The notes: generated by a model not told the origin, from the letters alone. Shown: positions 1 through 8,180, counted from the stretch's first letter. The stretch: DNA of 64,000 bases from Singulisphaera sp. GP187 (GCF_900129635.1 NZ_FSRB01000002.1:1826727-1890726), one strand, 5' to 3'. Translations and numbers: made by a program.

Positions 1-1
1 G

Positions 2-388
2 CTGGTGCTGTGCGACGGCGGAGGTAGCAATAGTGCGTCAAGATATGTATTCAAGGAGCAACTTCAGAAGTTGGCGAATCGGCTGGGCATCGAGATCCGA
101 ATCGCCCATTACCCGCCGTACTGCTCGAAGTACAACCCGATCGAGCACCGCCTCTTCCCGCACGTGACGCGGGCCTGCCGCGGGGTGATCTTTCGAACGT
201 TGGAGACGGTCCAGTACTACATCTCCAAGACCGAGACTGCCACGGGCTTGAAGGTGGCAGTGCGAATCCTTGAGAAGGTGTATCAGACCGGCATGAAGTG
301 CGCCGAGGGATTCAAGGAGGGCATGAAAATTGTCTTCGACAAAGTCCTGCCCAAATGGAACTACCGGGCTCTCCCCAAACCAGCATGA
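2..388 (+). CDS. ISAzo13-family DDE transposase, C-terminal part (cut by window edge)
   Basis: This is the C-terminal ~128 residues of a DDE transposase of the ISAzo13 type, a family common in planctomycetes. The reading frame is open to the left edge, so the gene starts outside the window and may be intact. Visible hallmarks are the second catalytic strand (LVLCDGGGSNSAS) and the motif around the last catalytic acid (YCSKYNPIEHRLF), with the Asp/Asn and Glu expected for this family. The frame ends at a TGA at 386-388. A MITE of a different family (TIR CAGGGCGATTGC) lies just downstream, so this edge has taken more than one insertion. The family call rests on motif recognition. Confidence 0.8.
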   Translation: MVLCDGGGSNSASRYVFKEQLQKLANRLGIEIRIAHYPPYCSKYNPIEHRLFPHVTRACRGVIFRTLETVQYYISKTETATGLKVAVRILEKVYQTGMKCAEGFKEGMKIVFDKVLPKWNYRALPKPA

Positions 389-413
389 AAACGGGAAGTT
401 ATTCCCGGCCTAT

Positions 414-556
414 TCCTAAGCCCCAGGGCGATTGCACCATTAAATGATCTTGCTACAAGGACTTGCGTCGACTAAACCGCCCCAGATTGGTGCTCTAGTC
501 GACGTAAATTCATCGCACAGCAAGACTTATTGACGCAATCGCCCTGTCCTAAGCCC
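414..556. mobile_element. MITE (123 bp) with 12-bp TIRs and 10-bp target-site duplication, ISAs1-like ends
   Basis: A non-coding palindromic element spans 424-546. Its ends are perfect 12-bp inverted repeats, CAGGGCGATTGC at 424-435 and GCAATCGCCCTG at 535-546. Further nested inverted segments lie inside: TCTTGCT at 448-454 against 519-525, and CGTCGACTA at 466-474 against 496-504. Directly outside the ends is a perfect 10-bp direct repeat, TCCTAAGCCC, at 414-423 and 547-556, read as the target-site duplication. Ends starting CAGGG and duplications of 8-10 bp are known for the ISAs1 family, so an ISAs1-type transposase is the probable mobiliser (inference). The right copy of the duplication lies 16 bp before the start of the MltR-like gene. 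Confidence 0.85.
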
Positions 557-571
557 TGTTCCGAGGCAACA

Positions 572-1183
572 ATGGCGAAACAAAAGCCGTTCGACTACGC
601 CGATTTTCATTTCAGGAATATCTATAAGATGGTCGCCACGCTTGATAGCGAATCGGACAGAGCAGTGGCATTGATCGTAACAGCTTGGCTCGATGACGCG
701 CTGTCGGAGATGATTAAAAGCAGATTGGTCAAGGATAAGCGTGTAATCGACGAAGTGTTTCGGTTCGATTCCGCGTTAGGGACATTCTCGAGCAGAATTA
801 AACTCGCATATCTAATGCGACGCTTTAGCAAAACGGTCTACGATAACCTTCAAACAATCCGGACAATCCGAAATGGTTTCGCACACTCGCGCGAGAATCT
901 TCAATTTGTGAATGTCACCATAAGCTCAAGCTGCGAGAAGCTTTGTTTAAAAGAGTTCAAAGGCTATAAGAGAGGAAAAAATGACTCGGATCCACGAAGA
1001 GCATTTATTGCGACCGGTATTGGATTACTCGGTTTTTTCGTCGAATTCATGTGGGCGGAAACTATGTCTGTCGATGGCAAGGAGGACTATTTCCCAAAAT
1101 TCATGAAATCAATGGGAGAAGACACAGTACGAATGATGAAAGAGTTCAAAGAATTCGACGAAAAGCAAACAAGCGACAAATGA
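572..1183 (+). CDS. MltR-family (mannitol operon repressor-like) protein
   Basis: This 203-aa protein resembles the MltR family. Visible motifs are LDSESDRA near residue 25, a central LGTFSSRIKLAY near residue 69 and IRNGFAHS at residues 99-106. The last matches the R-x4-H pattern (Arg100, His105) typical of HEPN-type helical bundles; treating it as HEPN-like is inference. MltR is known in enterobacteria as a repressor of mannitol genes, but no such genes are here, and many relatives sit in mobile regions with unknown role. ATG at 572 is preferred because an upstream TTG at 530 lies inside the MITE. The gene is clearly lower in GC than its neighbours, which suggests recent transfer. Confidence 0.65.
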   Translation: MAKQKPFDYADFHFRNIYKMVATLDSESDRAVALIVTAWLDDALSEMIKSRLVKDKRVIDEVFRFDSALGTFSSRIKLAYLMRRFSKTVYDNLQTIRTIRNGFAHSRENLQFVNVTISSSCEKLCLKEFKGYKRGKNDSDPRRAFIATGIGLLGFFVEFMWAETMSVDGKEDYFPKFMKSMGEDTVRMMKEFKEFDEKQTSDK

Positions 1184-1304
1184 GCATGCCTCATAAACCA
1201 ATCGTCAGCTGGTTACTCATTTGGGTGAAGAGCCCGCGATTAGTATCAATGCATTCTCCGGTCGATTACACCGAAACGAGCTGCCTATCCTAATGCTCGA
1301 CGGC

Positions 1305-1697
1305 TCAATCGGCGGACCGGTTTCGGTTAGGCTTTCCCCATCGCCAACGGCATCTCCAATGAGACCGGAACCAGTGCGTGGTAATTGGGCACAGAAGTCT
1401 GTTGAAATGGTTGGCAACGCGAAGAAGAACCTCATCGGGGCAACGAGGATCTTCGACCAAACCCAAGTAATCGCCGCACCCCCGATGGAATGAGAATTTG
1501 TGGCCAGCGTAAGTGAAAGTCAGCCCTGGTGAGTCCGGTCTCGCCTCATGCGAGGTGACGTAGGAGACGCCGTGAAGCGTCTCCAAATGGGTCAGCATGT
1601 CCGGCCAATCCTTCGTATCCCACAGCTCAACGAAGATCCGGTTAGGATGATCGTCAGGATCGCCCAGGAGAAGGACGGGCGCGAAGCCGCTGGTCAA
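1305..1697 (-). CDS. Hypothetical protein, small, possibly with degraded C-terminus
   Basis: This 130-aa frame has a coherent, protein-like N-terminal part (VELWDTKDWPDMLTHLE, then GLTFTYAGHKFSFHRGCGDY and a VEDPRCPDEVLLRVANHF segment). It resembles small uncharacterised proteins of planctomycetes that I cannot name. After about residue 100 the sequence turns into Arg/Trp-rich low-complexity residues that look like an out-of-frame tail, so a 3' frameshift or truncation is possible. The start is a TTG at 1697; the frame stays open 11 codons further upstream. It lies between the low-GC MltR-like gene and the TIR gene. Function unknown. Confidence 0.5.
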   Translation of the reverse strand: MTSGFAPVLLLGDPDDHPNRIFVELWDTKDWPDMLTHLETLHGVSYVTSHEARPDSPGLTFTYAGHKFSFHRGCGDYLGLVEDPRCPDEVLLRVANHFNRLLCPITTHWFRSHWRCRWRWGKPNRNRSAD

Positions 1698-1780
1698 TGG
1701 GATAACTCTGGTTTGAGTAGAGTGCCGTCATAAACGAAAAGCTGCTGGGCCCAACGCCGAACCACGAGCAGTGTAACTGA

Positions 1781-1848
1781 AGGTTCGCCAACTCGAGCAA
1801 CACCCGTGACACGGTGCGCGGCGTCCCGGTGAGAGCCGCCGCGTCGGC
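1781..1848 (-). other. Possible remnant of a Crp/FNR-type helix-turn-helix
   Basis: Read on the minus strand, this stretch gives a peptide with AALTGTPRTVSRVLLELA, which resembles the recognition helix of Crp/FNR-type regulators. No longer regulator domain is visible and there is no start codon context. It lies directly 3' of the TIR gene. Reported only as a possible remnant. Confidence 0.2.
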
Positions 1849-1850
1849 AC

Positions 1851-2573
1851 TTAGACCACTTGTGCGACGATGTAGGTGACCAGATCGGCGAGCTTGGCTG
1901 CGACGTCTGTCATCGGCATTTCTGCGGTGTCTAGGCCGTTTCGTGAGGCAAGCATGGGGCTGACCTCGCGGAGATCGTCGTACGTCGTACCATGCACGAT
2001 GGGAACGATCTGGTCACGCGCGAGGAGTACCGAAAGCTCCTTGTCTGCGACGCCCGCTGTTGGAAGGCGCTTCAGCAGCGCTGGGGTTACCAGTACGATT
2101 CCGATTCGCGACTTCGCCAAGCCTTTGTCGATAGCACGGAGAAACGGCTCGCCGAGGCCAATGTCATTCTCACTGAACCAGACCGAGATACCACTTGCCA
2201 CGAGCAAATCGTACAGTGTCTTGGCGACCCCCTGCCGGTCGTCCCACGCGTGGCACAGAAAGATGTGCCGAAGCTCCGGCAAAAGCGCTCGTTTCTCGAC
2301 GGTTTCGCGGATTGGCGTGAGAGCCCGCACTTCCTCGGGCGTGTAAAACTGAGTCGAACCGGCTGGTGACCAGCGCGGCCTCACGCTTCTGCTGGAACCG
2401 CCGGCGCCGCTGCTCCGGCTGCCTCCGCTGTTTCCCGATGACGAGTAGGAAGGGGCTGAGTAGGAGCTGTAGCTGCTGTAGCCGCTATAGCGTCCGCCGC
2501 CGCCGCATGCAGGGCAGGCGGCCCGAGCGGCCGCTGAGCGATGGCCCTGTACTGGTGCTGTGCATCTAGCCAC
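1851..2573 (-). CDS. TIR-domain protein with N-terminal Cys pair and Ser/Tyr/Gly-rich linker
   Basis: This 240-aa protein has three parts. Residues 1-27 begin MARCTAPVQGHR and carry Cys4 plus a CPAC pair (Cys20, Cys23), like half a zinc ribbon. Residues 28-62 are a Ser/Gly/Tyr-rich low-complexity linker. Residues 101-237 form a TIR domain: HIFLCHAWDD, VWFSENDIGLGEPF, IGIVLVTPALL and ADKEL, where Glu179 sits at the place of the catalytic glutamate of TIR NAD-hydrolases. Bacterial TIR proteins of this sort act in antiphage defence by NAD+ cleavage or nucleotide signalling; that role here is inference. GTG at 2573 is chosen because it gives the conserved-looking MARCTAP start. No defence sensor gene is adjacent; the neighbours are an unknown small gene and IS remnants. 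Confidence 0.85.
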   Translation of the reverse strand: MARCTAPVQGHRSAAARAACPACGGGGRYSGYSSYSSYSAPSYSSSGNSGGSRSSGAGGSSRSVRPRWSPAGSTQFYTPEEVRALTPIRETVEKRALLPELRHIFLCHAWDDRQGVAKTLYDLLVASGISVWFSENDIGLGEPFLRAIDKGLAKSRIGIVLVTPALLKRLPTAGVADKELSVLLARDQIVPIVHGTTYDDLREVSPMLASRNGLDTAEMPMTDVAAKLADLVTYIVAQVV

Positions 2574-2824
2574 GGTGCGTGAACCCTGTGCTGAGATTGG
2601 TGCGAGAAGTGATGACCTCCAGGCCCTCCCGACCAACGGGATTCGACGACAACTCGTTGAGTTAGCGTTATCCCCTTCTCGCCCTTAGGAGAAATTCTAT
2701 CCTCTGGAAGCCACAATCTCTAGCGAGAAGGTCACATGATGAATTCGCCACCCAATCTCTAAGTGCGTGCATGAAACCTTGCATGCATTCATTGCGGTCG
2801 GCCAATCGACAGACGTGTACTCAT

Positions 2825-3046
2825 TCAGCCTTGCTGCTGATCAGGAAGCTTGCAATTCTGACCTTTAAAGGCATCCTTCCAAAACTGAGAATCTGGAAAG
2901 TGTTTCTGATTCAAAGCAATTAACTCTGGAACGTCAAATGTAAGTTCGTAATGATCTTTCGCGCCCGAAAGGCGTCCGAATCCCAGGAGTTGAAGAATTT
3001 CATTCGGTGTGTTCGGATCGACACTGGTGAAGCGAATGAACGCATC
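2825..3046 (-). pseudogene. C-terminal fragment of an unknown protein, truncated by IS debris
   Basis: The last ~73 residues of this frame (from DAFIRFTSVDPN to the stop, through LTFDVPELIALNQKHFP) read like genuine protein, while the frame upstream runs antisense-like through IS66 sequence. The simplest view is a gene whose 5' part was lost or displaced by the IS66 insertion at 3075-3377. No family recognised. Confidence 0.35.
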
Positions 3047-3074
3047 AGGTCGGCAGCATTCCGATCGTAAGCGT

Positions 3075-3377
3075 TCACGCCCCCTCGCCCAGAATCGATG
3101 GTTTCTGAGACCCATTCTGGTGGGCCATGATGGCTTGAGTGAGGAATTTCAGCACGTCGCGACTCTGGGATCGGCAACTGGCCACCACGGTTAAGATCCG
3201 TTCCACGAACCGACTGCCCCGTTCGCTGTCGGGGGAATTCAAAGGGGGCATTCCTATATTTTGACGCAGTTTGCGCAAGTTGGATAAGATTGGCCCTGAG
3301 ACTTTTTGTGGTGTCCCATCTTGCCAAAATAACGGCAATATTGACGAATGCCCCATGGATTCGCCTCCGGTCGACAA
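3075..3377 (-). pseudogene. IS66-family transposase remnant, C-terminal end
   Basis: The frame ends with a segment typical of the C-terminus of IS66 transposases: SERGSRFVERILTVVASC, followed by SRDVLKFLTQAIMAH and KPSIL. Full IS66 transposases are around 500 residues, whereas less than 100 remain here, and no N-terminal part is found upstream on this strand. It is therefore a decayed copy. Together with the ISAzo13 fragment and the MITE it shows that the first 3.4 kb is a site of repeated insertion. Confidence 0.7.
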
Positions 3378-3492
3378 GGTTCCCGGTTCGCGAGCTGACT
3401 GCGGACTCCCGGTTACGACGACGATGCGACGCCCCCAGCGATCGTGATTCGCCTCATGAGGCTATCGGCGAACTATTGAGGAAACCCAAACC

Positions 3493-3876
3493 ATGCGATT
3501 GCCTGGCGTGCGACTCTCGGTGCGACAGGGGATGACGGCGATCGCGGGACTGGCCTTGGTGTTCGGCGGGGTGACTTGCGGCTTTCGACGCGCGGAGAAC
3601 CGGCTCGTCGTTGAGAACCGTTCGGGACAATCACTCGATTTGTTGGATATTTCTTTGTCTCGTGCGGGGCACATCGTGACGATCAAGAGCTTGCCCGATG
3701 GGGGAGCCGAGACGGCTCCGTTCTGGATCAAGGGCGATGATGGGTTCGTGCTCAACGGATCACTGGCTGATGGGACCAAGGTGGTCGGCAACTTCGGATA
3801 TGTAACCAACGGGGATTATGCGGAACGACTCCGTTTTGTGGTTCGTCCGGGCGGACGCGTGGAATTTACGGATTGA
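3493..3876 (+). CDS. Hypothetical exported or membrane-anchored protein
   Basis: This is a 127-aa protein with one hydrophobic N-terminal segment (about residues 14-31, GMTAIAGLALVFGG), likely a signal peptide or anchor. The rest is a small soluble domain rich in beta-prone residues (RLVVENRSGQSLDLLDISL, TKVVGNFGYVTNGDY, RFVVRPGGRVEF). A Cys follows the hydrophobic segment, but the preceding residues do not form a good lipobox. GAGGA lies about 11 bases before the ATG. No family recognised. It is upstream of the T6SS genes on the same strand but separated by more than 500 bp, so co-transcription is not evident. Confidence 0.6.
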   Translation: MRLPGVRLSVRQGMTAIAGLALVFGGVTCGFRRAENRLVVENRSGQSLDLLDISLSRAGHIVTIKSLPDGGAETAPFWIKGDDGFVLNGSLADGTKVVGNFGYVTNGDYAERLRFVVRPGGRVEFTD

Positions 3877-4409
3877 TGCGACCCTGTGGCGAGGGCGCCG
3901 GGCCATTCGGGGCCGGGCCGAAAACCCGGCGACGTGGCGACCGTCTCGAAAAAATCGCTCCGACTGCGATCATCAGACTCTTGCGAAAGGTCGTGAAGAC
4001 GCTTCGGCTTTTTTTCGAGGCGTGTTTACTGGGCGAAACTTATCTCTTAGAGTCTAGTGAATCCGGCATTTGCCGATCTGGTTGCAAGTCAACATCGCTC
4101 AAGACTGGGTGCTATCCTTGAACGTACGGTCCTCGATTCGCAGGCTTCGGATGGGGGGATGGTCATCGTCCGCTTGCGGTGGAGCGAGGATCAAGGGCCT
4201 TGCGTCCGGAGCGCGGGGAGCGGAGTCGGGAGCCACCGTCAGAGTCCGATTCCGCCCTTGGGAATTGTTGAACCGTGGGCTTGGGATTTTGTGGGTTTAG
4301 GGCTTGTTCGACCGATTCGCCAAACCAACCAACCCTCGGCGACCTTGGCGGAATGCCGTTCGTTCGAGGTGTCCGGGGCGCGACCGGTGGTCTCTATCCG
4401 AGGATGACA
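3877..4409. other. Intergenic region upstream of the T6SS genes
   Basis: About 530 bp without a convincing gene. Frames here are short and compositionally atypical. It probably contains the promoter of the tssB-tssG cluster, but I could not identify a clear -35/-10 pair. Confidence 0.5.
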
Positions 4410-4955
4410 ATGTCAAGCGAAAGCCTACAGCACAAACTGGATCGGGTGCGCCGGCCACGCGTCCAGATTACCTACGACGTGGAAACCGGCGGCGCGATGG
4501 AAAAGATCGAGCTGCCGTTCATCGTCGGCGTGCTCGCCGACCTGTCCGGTCAGCCCAAGGACTCCCCCAAACCGCTCAAGGAGCGGAAGGTCGTCGCGAT
4601 CGACCGCGACAATTTCGATAATGTGCTGGCCAAGGCGGCGCCCCGGCTGGCGCTCCGGGTCCCCGACCGGTTGAGCGACTCGGGCAACAAGATCGCTGTC
4701 GAGCTCAATTTCAAGAGCTTTGAAGACTTCGAGCCGGCCCGGGTCGTCGAGCAGGTGGAGCCGATGCGGAAGATGCTCGAGATGCGCAATCAGCTCACTC
4801 AGCTCCTCAGTAAGATGGAAGGCAACGATAAGCTTGAGCAGTTGCTCATGGAAGTGTTAAGCAATACGGACGCCGCCAAAGACTTGGCCAAACAGATGGG
4901 CGGCGAGTCGCCGGCCGCCACCGAACCTGCCACTGAAACGGAGCCCTCGAAATGA
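4410..4955 (+). CDS. tssB: T6SS contractile sheath small subunit TssB (VipA)
   Basis: This is TssB, the small sheath subunit that, with TssC, builds the contractile sleeve around the Hcp tube of the type VI secretion system. The 181-aa protein shows the family signature RRPRVQITYDVETGG, then LPFIVGVLADLSG, DRDNFDNVL and a NFKSFEDFEPARVVEQV segment, with the usual acidic, Ala/Thr-rich C-terminus. ATG at 4410 is chosen over the ATG at 4404 because GAGG at 4400-4403 is then 6 bases away. The stop codon overlaps the tssC start (ATGA), so the two are translationally coupled, as expected for subunits needed in equal amounts. Confidence 0.95.
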   Translation: MSSESLQHKLDRVRRPRVQITYDVETGGAMEKIELPFIVGVLADLSGQPKDSPKPLKERKVVAIDRDNFDNVLAKAAPRLALRVPDRLSDSGNKIAVELNFKSFEDFEPARVVEQVEPMRKMLEMRNQLTQLLSKMEGNDKLEQLLMEVLSNTDAAKDLAKQMGGESPAATEPATETEPSK

Positions 4956-6448
4956 GCAGCGCCGACGAGCAAGTGCAATCCGTCGCCGCGCCGACCGAGG
5001 TCGAGACCGAGGCCGCGGCCGGCCCGAGTCTGCTGGATCAGGTCATCGCGGCAACCCGACCGCAAAGTGGTGTCGAGGCGGACCGCGCGAAAGACTACTT
5101 TCGCCAGTTCCTCGACCACGTCGTCGAGCCGGGCCAGGTCGTCTCGAAGGATGTTGAAACCAACATCAAGACCTGGATCGGCGCGATCGATCAGAAGCTC
5201 TCGTCCCAATTGAATGAAGTTCTCCACACCCCCGAGTTTCAGCGGCTCGAGGCCACCTGGCGGGGACTGCACTACCTGGTCCACCAGTCCGAGACCGGCG
5301 AGAGTCTCAAGATCCGCGTCTTGAATGTCTCCAAGCGAGATCTGTTCAAAGACCTGGAAAAGGCGGTCGAGTTCGACCAGAGCGCCCTCTTCAAGAAGAT
5401 CTATGAAGAGGAATACGGCCAACTGGGCGGCGAGCCCTACGGCATGCTGGTGGGCGACTACGAGTTCGGCCGCGGCCCGGAAGACGTCGGCCTGCTCCGC
5501 ATGGTGTCGAACGTCGCCGCCGCCGCGCATGCGCCGTTCGTGGCCGCCGCCGCCCCCAGCTTGTTCAACATGGAGCAATTCACCGAACTGGCGACCCCCC
5601 GCGACCTCGCCAAGATCTTCGACGGGGTGGAATACGCGTCGTGGAAGAGCTTCCGCGAGTCGGATGACTCGCGCTACGTGGCCTTGACGCTGCCGCACGT
5701 TCTGTCGCGACTCCCCTATGGTGATCAGTTCACCAAAGTGGATGAGTTCAATTTTGAGGAGTTCGTCGACGGTAAGGACCACAGCAAGTACCTCTGGATG
5801 AACGCCGCCTGGGCGTACGCGGCCCGAGTGACCGACTCGTTCGCCAAGTACGGCTGGTTCGCGCGGACCCGAGGGGTCGAAGGGGGGGGCAAGGTCGAAG
5901 GGCTGCCGGTGCATACCTTCCCGACCGACGATGGCGATGTCGCCATGAAGTGCCCGACCGAGATCGCGATCTCCGACCGTCGCGAGTTCGAGCTCTCCAA
6001 CCTCGGCTTCCTCCCCCTGCTCCACGACAAAGGTCGCGACTTCGCCGTGTTCATGGGAGCGCAGTCGACTCAGAAGCCCAAGACCTACTTCGACCCGGCG
6101 GCCAATGCCAACGCCGAGCTCTCGGCGAAGTTCAACTTGCTGCTTTGCACGTCGCGATTCGCCCACTACCTCAAGGTCATGGCACGCGACAAGATCGGCT
6201 CGTTCATGGAGTTGTCCGACGCCTCGAAGTGGCTCAACGACTGGATCAACAACTACGTCGTCAACCCGCAAGGGGCGGGCGATGAGACCAAGGCAAAACG
6301 ACCGCTCTCCGAGGCTCATATCGAGGTCCGTGAGGTCAAGGGCAAGCCGGGTTGGTTCGAGGCGATCGCCTACCTCCGTCCCCACTACCAGCTCGAGACC
6401 CTGACCGCCTCGCTCCGCCTGGTCGCCGAGGTTCCCAAGAAGAGCTGA
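4952..6448 (+). CDS. tssC: T6SS contractile sheath large subunit TssC (VipB)
   Basis: This is TssC, 498 aa, the large sheath subunit. Hallmarks are PEFQRLEATWRGLHYLV (near residue 93), DYEFGRGPEDVGLL, SRYVALTLPHVLSRLPYG and YLWMNAAWAYA. The C-terminal ~100 residues (EVKGKPGWFEAIAYLRPH) form the conserved end of the sheath handle domain. The gene is full length for the family. It overlaps tssB by 4 bp. A run of eight G at about 5882-5889 is read in frame here (VEGGGKVEG), in contrast to the frame-breaking G runs near 61.7 and 63.0 kb. Confidence 0.97.
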   Translation: MSSADEQVQSVAAPTEVETEAAAGPSLLDQVIAATRPQSGVEADRAKDYFRQFLDHVVEPGQVVSKDVETNIKTWIGAIDQKLSSQLNEVLHTPEFQRLEATWRGLHYLVHQSETGESLKIRVLNVSKRDLFKDLEKAVEFDQSALFKKIYEEEYGQLGGEPYGMLVGDYEFGRGPEDVGLLRMVSNVAAAAHAPFVAAAAPSLFNMEQFTELATPRDLAKIFDGVEYASWKSFRESDDSRYVALTLPHVLSRLPYGDQFTKVDEFNFEEFVDGKDHSKYLWMNAAWAYAARVTDSFAKYGWFARTRGVEGGGKVEGLPVHTFPTDDGDVAMKCPTEIAISDRREFELSNLGFLPLLHDKGRDFAVFMGAQSTQKPKTYFDPAANANAELSAKFNLLLCTSRFAHYLKVMARDKIGSFMELSDASKWLNDWINNYVVNPQGAGDETKAKRPLSEAHIEVREVKGKPGWFEAIAYLRPHYQLETLTASLRLVAEVPKKS

Positions 6449-6682
6449 CGCCGCGCAGCCCCTCGAGGCGACGAGGGCCGACACGGGTCGGTCCTCAACT
6501 CCTTCGGTCGGGTCCGCTCGGTGGAACCTGCGAAGTCTCATTCTTTTTTTTCGATCCGGGGTCGTGAGTCGACCGTAACAATGCCAGGTTTGGGATTCCG
6601 GAAGATTTGGCCGTGGAAACCGCGGGCTGAGTGTGGTCAGTCGCGGTCCGTCTCGATCCTCTAGCTTCGGGAGTTTTTTCGC

Positions 6683-7180
6683 ATGGCCTTCGATTGCTAC
6701 CTCCAGTTCAAAGGGAGCAACGCGCCCACCGGTGAGTCGACCGATTCCACTTATAGCAAGTGGATCGCCCTCAACTCATTCTCGTTCGGGGCGAGCAATC
6801 CGAGCGACATCGGATCGGCGACACCGGGGAGTGGTGCGGGTAAGGTTCAACTCTCCTCCTTCCAGGTCGAGAAAAAGGCCGACAACTCTTCGCCCGACCT
6901 CTTTCTCGCCTGCTGTCAGGGGAGCCACTTCGACACCGCGACGGTCGTAATGCGGAAGGCCGGCGGCGGTCAGAACGTCTATTTGCAATATGATTTCAAG
7001 GAAGTCTACATCGATACGGTCCAGGCGCAAGGGGCGACCGCGACCGACGACCGGCCGTCCGAGATCGTGACCTTCTCGTTCTCCCAGGTGAAAATCACCT
7101 ACACGCCTCAGGAGACGGGCGGGAGCAAGGGGACGCCGAACGTCAAGGGCTGGGACGTGACGACGAACAAGAACGTCTAA
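6683..7180 (+). CDS. hcp: T6SS tube protein Hcp (TssD)
   Basis: This is Hcp, which stacks as hexameric rings into the inner T6SS tube and can carry effectors. The 165-aa protein has the usual start MAFDCYLQFKG, a central SSFQVEKKADNSSPDLFLACC, and the C-terminal strand EIVTFSFSQVKITYTPQ. It lies 234 bp after tssC with its own GGGAG site before the ATG, so it may have separate control, which is common because Hcp is needed in large amounts. It ends 95 bp before tagJ. No toxin domain is fused to it. Confidence 0.93.
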   Translation: MAFDCYLQFKGSNAPTGESTDSTYSKWIALNSFSFGASNPSDIGSATPGSGAGKVQLSSFQVEKKADNSSPDLFLACCQGSHFDTATVVMRKAGGGQNVYLQYDFKEVYIDTVQAQGATATDDRPSEIVTFSFSQVKITYTPQETGGSKGTPNVKGWDVTTNKNV

Positions 7181-7275
7181 TCGATGACCGTTATGAAGAT
7201 CCTCGCGTGCCTTCCGGCTGGGCGATCTGGTCGCCCCCGGGAGGCCGAGGGTTTCGTCCTCCAGCGCCAAGGCCA

Positions 7276-8100
7276 ATGCTCATGAGCGCCGATGAACTGT
7301 TCAAGGCGGGTCGACTTCGCGAAGCGATCGAAGCCCAGATCCTCGATGTCAAGGCCCATCCCGCCGACACCGCGAAGCGCCTCTTCCTCTTCGAGCTCCT
7401 CGCCTTCGAGGGCGATCTCGGCCGCGCGCGAAAGCAGGTCGATGCTTTGCATTTCGACCAGCCCGAGTTGCAGGCGGCGGTCGTGACTTATCAAGGACTC
7501 CTCGACGCCGAAATGCTCCGGCGCGAGCTGTTTCAGGCAGGTTCGCCACCACCGAAGTTCCTGACCGATCCCCCGGCCCACGTCCTCCTCAGGCTCGAGG
7601 CGGTCGCCCGGCTCCAGGCTGGCGACTCGGCCGCCGCGGCTGTCTTGCTGGCGAAGGCGAATGCCGACGTCCCCTCGTTTCGTGGTTCGCTCAACGGCCA
7701 GCCTTTTGAACTGCTCCGCGATGTCGACGATCTGTTCGGCACCGTGATCGAGGTCATGGCGCGTGGTAGCTATTTCTGGGTCCCGCTCGAGCAGGTCGAG
7801 CGCTTGACGATGGGGGCGCCTCGGTTCCCTCGCGACTTGCTCTGGATCCCCGCGCGGCTCGAGCTTGCCGCCGCGTCCGGCGATGTCTTCGTGTCGGCGC
7901 TCTATCCTGCCACTCATACCGATGCCGACGAACTCGTTCAACTCGGTCGGAAGACCGACTGGCGTGGTGACGAGCCGGGCCCTACCCTCGGGTTCGGCCT
8001 GCGGACTTTCCTTATGGGCGACGACCCGATCGGGATGTTGGAATGGCGCGAGTTGATCGTCGAGTCGGAGTCGGAACCGGCGCGCCTGCCCGAGGCCTGA
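7276..8100 (+). CDS. tagJ: T6SS accessory protein TagJ (ImpE family)
   Basis: This ~274-aa protein belongs to the ImpE/TagJ family. The N-terminal half is helical and TPR-like (ADELFKAGRLREAIEAQI, FLFELLAFEGDLGRARKQ, AEMLRRELFQAG). The C-terminal half has the conserved FWVPLEQVERL and PRFPRDLLWIPARLEL segments. In Pseudomonas the homologue HsiE1 binds the sheath small subunit and is linked to sheath handling by ClpV; a like role is inferred. Start is ATG at 7276 or 7282 (MSADELFKAG); both are in frame and the choice is uncertain. tagJ occurs only in some T6SS subtypes, so its presence helps to classify this system. Confidence 0.85.
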   Translation: MLMSADELFKAGRLREAIEAQILDVKAHPADTAKRLFLFELLAFEGDLGRARKQVDALHFDQPELQAAVVTYQGLLDAEMLRRELFQAGSPPPKFLTDPPAHVLLRLEAVARLQAGDSAAAAVLLAKANADVPSFRGSLNGQPFELLRDVDDLFGTVIEVMARGSYFWVPLEQVERLTMGAPRFPRDLLWIPARLELAAASGDVFVSALYPATHTDADELVQLGRKTDWRGDEPGPTLGFGLRTFLMGDDPIGMLEWRELIVESESEPARLPEA

Positions 8101-8180
8101 CCGTGATCGGCTCCGGTCCAATCGGGGCCTCCTATTCCTTTCGTATCTCGAATTGAATGCAATGACATGGGAGGTCGTTC

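Noticed and set aside
1781..1848. HTH-like peptide taken as a regulator of the TIR gene
   Set aside because: Only about 20 codons long, without start or further regulator domain; kept as a low-confidence remnant only.
4799..6541. 580-aa minus-strand frame over tssB/tssC
   Set aside because: Antisense shadow of real T6SS genes in high-GC DNA; sequence is Arg/Leu/Val-rich without domain pattern.
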